Part shown: positions 6,749 through 10,851 of the stretch, one piece after another
Position numbering within the stretch: position 1 is the stretch's first letter
Layout: every line of letters begins with the position of its first letter
Assembly: GCA_007120565.1 (NCBI GenBank)
Contig: SKNK01000296.1
Coordinates: 1-10,851, forward strand
Source of the DNA: Nitriliruptoraceae bacterium
GTDB taxonomy: Bacteria; Actinomycetota; Nitriliruptoria; Nitriliruptorales; Nitriliruptoraceae
Direction: 5' to 3'
DNA length: 10,851 nucleotides
Notes under the pieces: model-generated
What the model was told of the DNA's origin: nothing
Databases searched by the model: none
What the model saw: the letters and a program-made list of their open reading frames with translations, nothing else
Translations under genes and position numbers: made by a program

Positions 6749-6754
6749 TAGCGT
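6749..6754 (+). promoter_or_regulatory. Putative -10 element for the HAD-family gene
   Basis: TAGCGT within GCGTAGCGTC (6746-6755) is identical over 10 bases to the element ahead of the uracil-DNA glycosylase. It lies 22 bases before ATG 6777, predicting a leader of about 15 bases that still contains the ribosome-binding site GAGGAGG (6766-6772). It suggests the HAD gene has its own promoter as well as any read-through from the methyltransferase operon. Confidence 0.4.
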
Positions 6755-6776
6755 CCCGCCGTCACGAGGAGGCGGG

Positions 6777-7388
6777 ATGGTCCGGGCGGTGGTCTTCGAC
6801 ATCGGCGGTGTCCTCGAGGTGACACCGGACACCGGATGGATGGCGCGTTGGGCCGAGGACCTGGGGTTGGCCCCGGAGGGGTTCCGGGAGCGGATCCGCG
6901 AGCCGGCGTATGAGGGGTCACGGGGGCAGATCACGCTGGAGGAGTTCGTCTCCGCGGTACGGGAGGCCTTCGGCCTGGACGACGAACAGACGTCGGCGTT
7001 CATGGACGACCTCTGGCACGAGTACCTCGGAACGCTCAACACCGAGCTGCTCGCCTACTTCTCGGGGCTTCGAGGACGGGTTCGCACCGGCATCCTCTCG
7101 AACAGCTTCGTCGGGGCTCGCGAGCGTGAACAGGCCCGGTACGGCTTCGAGGACCACTGTGAGGTGGTGGTCTACTCCCACGAGGAAGGGTTGATGAAGC
7201 CCGACCCCGCGTTCTACGCGGTCGTCTGTGAGCGGCTCGACGTGCTGCCGGAGGAGGTCGTGTTCCTCGATGACGTGCAGATGTGCGTCGAGGGCGCACG
7301 CGCCGTCGGGATGACCGCGATCCTCTTCGAGAACAACGCCTCGGCGATCGCCGAGATCGAGGCCCTCCTGCAGAGCGCCGGCGTCTGA
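6777..7388 (+). CDS. HAD superfamily (subfamily IA) hydrolase
   Basis: A 203-residue phosphatase-like protein. Motif I is VVFDIGGVLE (5-14) with predicted nucleophile D8. The second aspartate of the usual DxD is glycine (G10), as in several DxGG variants of the family. Motif II is ILSNS (106-110), motif III lysine is K141 in GLMKPDPAFY, and motif IV is FLDDVQMC (163-170) with D165/D166. The cap is the small helical insertion between about 15 and 95. The length fits short HAD-IA phosphatases of sugar phosphates or nucleotides; the substrate is unknown. The start is fixed by GAGGAGG 4 bases before ATG. Its stop is 10 bases from that of the convergent debranching enzyme. Confidence 0.9.
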   Translation: MVRAVVFDIGGVLEVTPDTGWMARWAEDLGLAPEGFRERIREPAYEGSRGQITLEEFVSAVREAFGLDDEQTSAFMDDLWHEYLGTLNTELLAYFSGLRGRVRTGILSNSFVGAREREQARYGFEDHCEVVVYSHEEGLMKPDPAFYAVVCERLDVLPEEVVFLDDVQMCVEGARAVGMTAILFENNASAIAEIEALLQSAGV

Positions 7389-7400
7389 CGGCCGGCGCTC
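7373..7400. terminator. Bidirectional hairpin spanning both convergent stop codons
   Basis: GAGCGCCGGC at 7373-7382 and GCCGGCGCTC at 7391-7400 are a perfect 10-base inverted repeat with an 8-base loop. The loop contains the TGA of the HAD gene (7386-7388), and the right arm reaches into the stop of the debranching enzyme gene (7399-7401). The symmetry lets it act on both transcripts. No T-run follows on either side. Confidence 0.6.
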
Positions 7401-9429
7401 ACCGGACCTCGACCTCCAACCCGAGCGGTCCCGCTCCCTCCACCCGGACACCGGCTGGCCCCACATCGATCGTGATCTCGCCGTCCCCGATCCGGATCCC
7501 GGATGCCGTCAGCGCCTCGCCCTCCGCCAGTTTCGGCTGCACGATCAACCGACCGGCGGGTACGTCGGGCTCCAACCCCAGCACCGACCGGAGCAGGAGG
7601 ATGGGCGCCGCCGCGCTCCACGCCTGCGGACTGCAAGCCACGGGGTACGGAACAGGTGCGGGCAGGTCCTCCCGCGAGGTGCCGCTGAGCAGTTCGGGGA
7701 GCCGGTAGTCGAAGTGTTCGGCGAGCGCGAGCAACTCCTCTTGGAGGGCCCGTACCTCGCCGCAGCCAGGCTCCCGCGACAGGCCGTAGGTGACGATGGC
7801 GCTGTCGTGGGGCCAGATCGTGCCGCGGTGGTATGCCAGAGGCGAGTACGCCACCTCGTCGGCCCCCAGGGTGCGGATGCCCCAGCTCGAGAACAGGTCC
7901 GGCGCGGTGACGCGCCGAGCGACCTTCGCCCGGAGGTCAGCTGGCAGGATGTCGGTCCAGAGTGCGTGTCCCATGTTCGAGGAGGCGACCTCCAACCGTT
8001 GCTTGTTCGCATCCAGCCCCATGGCCAGCCCGCCGAGGCGCTCGGACCAGAACGCCTCGACGAAGCTCTGACTGAGCTGGTCGGCGCGCTTGCGCAGCGG
8101 CCGTGCCGCCGACGGATCCCCGAGCCGCTCCTCGAGCTGCGCGAGCCCGAGCAGCGCCCCGTGGACGTAGGCCTGCACCTCGACGAGTGCGATGGGTCGC
8201 GGCGCGGGCTGGCCGTCCGCGTGGACCATCGAGTCGCCCGAGTCCTTCCAGCCCTGGTTCTCGATGCCGTGCTCGTGGGGTACCGCCTCGACGAACCCGT
8301 CGCCGTCGACATCACCGAACCGCTCGCACCAGTCGAGCGCGGCCCGCGCCGCCGGCAGGAGCGCTCGGATGCGCTGCTCATCACCGCCCCACCGAGCGGC
8401 CTCCGCCAGGACCATCACGAACAGCGGCGTCGCATCGGCGGTGCCGTAGTACGCCTCTCCGGGTTCGAGACCGAAGACGCCGCTCGCACCCACACGGAGT
8501 TCGTGCAGGATCCGACCTGGCTGCTCCAACGTCCGGTCATCGACCCGCTGCCCCTGCCTGGCAGCCAAGGCTTCGAGGGTGTCCAGCACGGCTCGAGTAC
8601 CCAACGGCAGCGCAGCGAACGCCGTGAGCAGCGCGTCCCGCCCGAACAGCGCCATGAACCACGGTGCACCCGCGGCGGTGAAGCGCTCATCACCTTCCTG
8701 GACCCGCAGGCTCGCAAGGTCGACGACCGAGCCACGCACGGACCGACCCCAGCGGTGATCGGTACCGCGGACCTCCAGCGGGGCCGGGTCGGTCAGGTCG
8801 GGGGCGGTCACAGTCGGGGCCTGCTCCGGCGTGATCGTCACCGCCAGGCGGGAGGACCGCCCCACCTCCGGATCGAGTTCCCAGACGAACGCACCCCCGT
8901 CTCGGTCCGGTGGCGGCCCCATGATGGTCACCGCCACGCCCGGCCCGGCCGGGGAGCTCGCTCCGAAGCGGTCGGCCGAGAGCTGGTGAAGTGGCAGTTC
9001 GGCCGGAAGGTCACCAGCGGACTTGACCGCCATCAGCGGTGCGAAGTCCGACCCCAAGTGGATGCGTAGCTGCATGGCAGGGCCAGGAGCGAGACGATGC
9101 AGTTCGTACGCGTCCGTGACCGACCCGTCGACCCGTCGGTGGCGGATCAGGACCGCCCGGGCATCGCCGTGCTCGTTGAACGAGGTCGCCATGACGGTGT
9201 CGAGCGAGGATGCGTCGCGCCGGGCGGAACGCAGCACGTTGGGCGAGACACCGTCGACCTCGAGGTCGTAGCGCGACAGCAGGCGCAGGTCCCGGTGGTA
9301 CAGGCCGTGGAAGGTCCCGTCCTCGAGGTCGCCCCCTGGCCCGCTGGTGAGGACGATCCCGGCGCTGACCAACGAGATGGACGTCTGCGAAGGCACCTTC
9401 CGGACGGTGCCACGGTGCGGGTCGGTCAT
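7399..9429 (-). CDS. Glycogen-debranching-type glycosidase (amylo-alpha-1,6-glucosidase family)
   Basis: A 676-residue enzyme with two parts. The N-terminal beta-rich domain (about 15-215) is of the GDE_N type: LTSGPGGDLEDGTFHGLYHRDLRLLSRY (27-54). The catalytic part (about 230-620) is an (alpha/alpha)6 barrel: APWFMALFGRDALLTAF (255-271), IENQGWKDSGDSMVHADG (389-406) and SPLAYHRGTIWPHDSAIV (529-546). Candidate catalytic acids lie in these segments (D265, D396, D399, D542), but I cannot assign them. A short beta-rich tail ends the protein. No signal peptide is seen, so it is cytosolic. ATG 9429 overlaps the upstream permease stop as ATGA, indicating translational coupling. This placement favours action on an imported alpha-glucan or related oligosaccharide over stored glycogen. 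Confidence 0.88.
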   Translation of the reverse strand: MTDPHRGTVRKVPSQTSISLVSAGIVLTSGPGGDLEDGTFHGLYHRDLRLLSRYDLEVDGVSPNVLRSARRDASSLDTVMATSFNEHGDARAVLIRHRRVDGSVTDAYELHRLAPGPAMQLRIHLGSDFAPLMAVKSAGDLPAELPLHQLSADRFGASSPAGPGVAVTIMGPPPDRDGGAFVWELDPEVGRSSRLAVTITPEQAPTVTAPDLTDPAPLEVRGTDHRWGRSVRGSVVDLASLRVQEGDERFTAAGAPWFMALFGRDALLTAFAALPLGTRAVLDTLEALAARQGQRVDDRTLEQPGRILHELRVGASGVFGLEPGEAYYGTADATPLFVMVLAEAARWGGDEQRIRALLPAARAALDWCERFGDVDGDGFVEAVPHEHGIENQGWKDSGDSMVHADGQPAPRPIALVEVQAYVHGALLGLAQLEERLGDPSAARPLRKRADQLSQSFVEAFWSERLGGLAMGLDANKQRLEVASSNMGHALWTDILPADLRAKVARRVTAPDLFSSWGIRTLGADEVAYSPLAYHRGTIWPHDSAIVTYGLSREPGCGEVRALQEELLALAEHFDYRLPELLSGTSREDLPAPVPYPVACSPQAWSAAAPILLLRSVLGLEPDVPAGRLIVQPKLAEGEALTASGIRIGDGEITIDVGPAGVRVEGAGPLGLEVEVR

Positions 9430-10301
9430 CCCTTCACCCCGGTCGCCGCGACGCCCTGGATGAAGTATCGCTGGAAGATGAGGAACACGATCAACACGGG
9501 GATGGTGACGAGCATCGATCCCGCCATCGCGACGGGGGTGTTGAGGTCCTCGCCCGTCGCCTGCGCGATCTGCGCGAGGCCGAGTGGTAGCGGCCAGATG
9601 CTGGCGTTGGTCGGTGCGGCGATGAGGGGATGGAGGAATTCGTTCCAGGATCCCTGGAACGACAGCACCGTCAACGCGATCAGGCCGGGGGTCGCCATCG
9701 GCATGACCACCCGCCACCAGATCGTGAACGTGCCGGCACCGTCGACCTTGGCGGCCTCTTCGATCTCCCGCGGGATCGACATGAAGAACTGGCGCATGAG
9801 GAAGATCCCGAAGGCGTCGACCGCCAGCGGGATGATGATCCCCCCGTAGGTGTTGATCATCCCGAGCTCCCGAAGCACGAGGAACCGTGGGACCGCCAGG
9901 ACGATCGGCGGCACCGCCAGGGTCGCCACGATCACCATGAAGATGATCCGACGGCCAGGGAAGTTCAAGCGGGCCAGCGCGTAGCCGGCGAGCGAGTCGA
10001 GGAACAGTCGTCCGAGGGTCACCGACACGGTGATGACCGCCGAGTTGAACAACCACCTCGGGAACGCGGAACCGGCCACCGTCTCCCATGCTGCAAGTGT
10101 CGGCGCTCCGGGGATCAGGCCCAGCGGGTTGGCAGCCACCTCGGCTCGCGTCTTGAACGACGCCGAGATCGCCAGGAGGAACGGCATCAGGTACAGGAAC
10201 GCGAAGAACAGCAGCACCCCGTAGAAGATCACTTTACGGGTGTTCTTGTTGAGTACCGAGCGGGGCTCGAGTCCGTCCTTGGTCACGGTCGTTGCAGACA
10301 T
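9426..10301 (-). CDS. Carbohydrate ABC transporter permease (MalG/UgpE type, CUT1)
   Basis: A 291-residue inner-membrane permease with about six membrane helices (first at about 25-45). It carries the EAA loop EEAAKVDGAGTFTIWWRVVMP (181-201) that docks on the ATPase subunit, and the typical MalG-group ending RYFIQGVAATGVKG. It would pair with the upstream permease to import a sugar or oligosaccharide. The ATG at 10301 has GGAG about 7 bases upstream and lies 11 bases after the stop of permease 1. The stop overlaps the next gene's start by 4 bases. The ATPase is not in the window; in this transporter class it is often shared and encoded elsewhere. Confidence 0.94.
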   Translation of the reverse strand: MSATTVTKDGLEPRSVLNKNTRKVIFYGVLLFFAFLYLMPFLLAISASFKTRAEVAANPLGLIPGAPTLAAWETVAGSAFPRWLFNSAVITVSVTLGRLFLDSLAGYALARLNFPGRRIIFMVIVATLAVPPIVLAVPRFLVLRELGMINTYGGIIIPLAVDAFGIFLMRQFFMSIPREIEEAAKVDGAGTFTIWWRVVMPMATPGLIALTVLSFQGSWNEFLHPLIAAPTNASIWPLPLGLAQIAQATGEDLNTPVAMAGSMLVTIPVLIVFLIFQRYFIQGVAATGVKG

Positions 10302-10312
10302 CACGCGCTCCT

Positions 10313-10851
10313 TCAGTCCTCGTCCGGCTTGAGCACCCGACGCTGTAGGAGCGTCAGCGCGATGATCAGGATGAACAGCAGGAAGCTGATCGCGCCGGCG
10401 CGACTCATCGCCGCACCTTCGAATCCGTCCCGGTAGACCATGTACGCCGGTGTGAGGGTGGTCTTCTGTGGGCCACCCCCGGAGATGACGTAGATCTGAT
10501 CGAAGACCTGCCAGGTCCCGATCAGCCCGATCGTGAGCACGAAGAACAGGGTCGGCTTCATCATCGGCAGCGTCACGCGGAAGAAATGCTGGCGAGGGTT
10601 GGCGCCGTCGACCCGGCTGGCCTCCTCGATCTCGTTCGAGATGTTCTGCAGGCCAGCCAGGAAGATCAGCATCATCGTGCCGGTCGTGGTCCAGGTGGCG
10701 AGCAGCATGATCCCGAACAGGGTCACGCTCGGGCCTTTGACCCACTCCCACAGGCTGATGCCCATGAAGGTGTTCTCGGCCAGGACCCGTGGCGCCTGTT
10801 CCACGCCCAGCAGACCAAGGAAGTTGTGGATCAACCCGGAGGCATCGGCGA
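10313..10851 (-). CDS. Carbohydrate ABC transporter permease (MalF/UgpA type, CUT1), N-terminus outside window
   Basis: The frame is open to the right edge, giving about 179 residues; the first membrane helices lie outside. The visible part begins ADASGLIHNFLGLLG, the usual periplasmic segment of this family. It continues with a helix ATWTTTGTMMLIFLAGL and the EAA loop EIEEASRVDGANPRQHFFRV (near 10633-10574). Then come a helix, FDQIYVISGGGP, a last helix, and a charged end RRVLKPDED. In-frame residues read through to the window edge, so the TTG at 10834 should not be taken as the start. A substrate-binding protein gene is expected just upstream, beyond the window. Confidence 0.93.
   Translation of the reverse strand, partial: ADASGLIHNFLGLLGVEQAPRVLAENTFMGISLWEWVKGPSVTLFGIMLLATWTTTGTMMLIFLAGLQNISNEIEEASRVDGANPRQHFFRVTLPMMKPTLFFVLTIGLIGTWQVFDQIYVISGGGPQKTTLTPAYMVYRDGFEGAAMSRAGAISFLLFILIIALTLLQRRVLKPDED

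Noticed and set aside
7714..9069. A 451-codon plus-strand open frame antisense to the debranching enzyme gene
   Set aside because: Its product is arginine- and glutamine-rich without any recognisable domain, and the opposite strand encodes a complete, motif-bearing enzyme. Long antisense frames are expected at this GC content.
9430..10089. Extension of the debranching enzyme upstream of 9429
   Set aside because: It would lie inside the second permease gene in another frame. The ATGA overlap and the start of the recognisable N-terminal domain fix the start at 9429.

Overview
The window is high-GC DNA with tightly packed genes. GTG starts appear alongside ATG, third codon positions are strongly G/C, leaders are short or absent, and there is a mycobacterial-style family-5 uracil-DNA glycosylase. 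Together these suggest a chromosomal segment of an Actinomycetota bacterium, possibly a deep-branching lineage. That placement is inference: there is no rRNA or other phylogenetic marker here. I see no insertion sequence, phage gene, tRNA, CRISPR array or origin.

Left part (1-1704). A plus-strand gene ends at 54. A minus-strand gene for a 56-residue single-pass membrane protein (157-327) faces it. A 234-base leader-like region with short repeats follows, then a minus-strand gene for a secreted or membrane-anchored L,D-transpeptidase with a long acidic linker (562-1704).

Middle part (1806-5121). A DUF1295 membrane protein of the steroid 5-alpha-reductase-like family (minus, 1806-2591) is head-to-head with an iron-sulfur uracil-DNA glycosylase (plus, 2746-3435). 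The glycosylase gene converges on a large LuxR-type regulator with a helical-repeat N-terminal region (minus, 3472-5121).

Right-middle part (5122-7388). The regulator is divergent from a class I methyltransferase gene (5323-6144), which is followed 32 bases later by a pyridoxamine-phosphate-oxidase-fold protein (6177-6713). The divergent region carries four CCACGG/CCCGTGG half-sites, including a perfect 10-base inverted repeat. This makes it the best candidate local operator. A HAD-family phosphatase-like gene (6777-7388) follows with its own putative promoter.

Right part (7399-10851). A minus-strand carbohydrate operon encodes two CUT1-type sugar ABC permeases, the first cut by the window edge, and then a glycogen-debranching-type glycosidase. 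The glycosidase start overlaps the permease stop as ATGA. The HAD and glycosidase genes converge with only 10 bases between stop codons, and a perfect 10-base-pair hairpin spans both ends.

A short promoter-like element, TAGCG(T/A), lies upstream and in the right orientation of four genes (DUF1295, uracil-DNA glycosylase, methyltransferase, HAD). Most of the window is ordinary housekeeping or accessory metabolism. I do not see convincing evidence of a wholly new system. The LuxR / methyltransferase / PPOX-fold cassette with its operator array is the part most worth following up.
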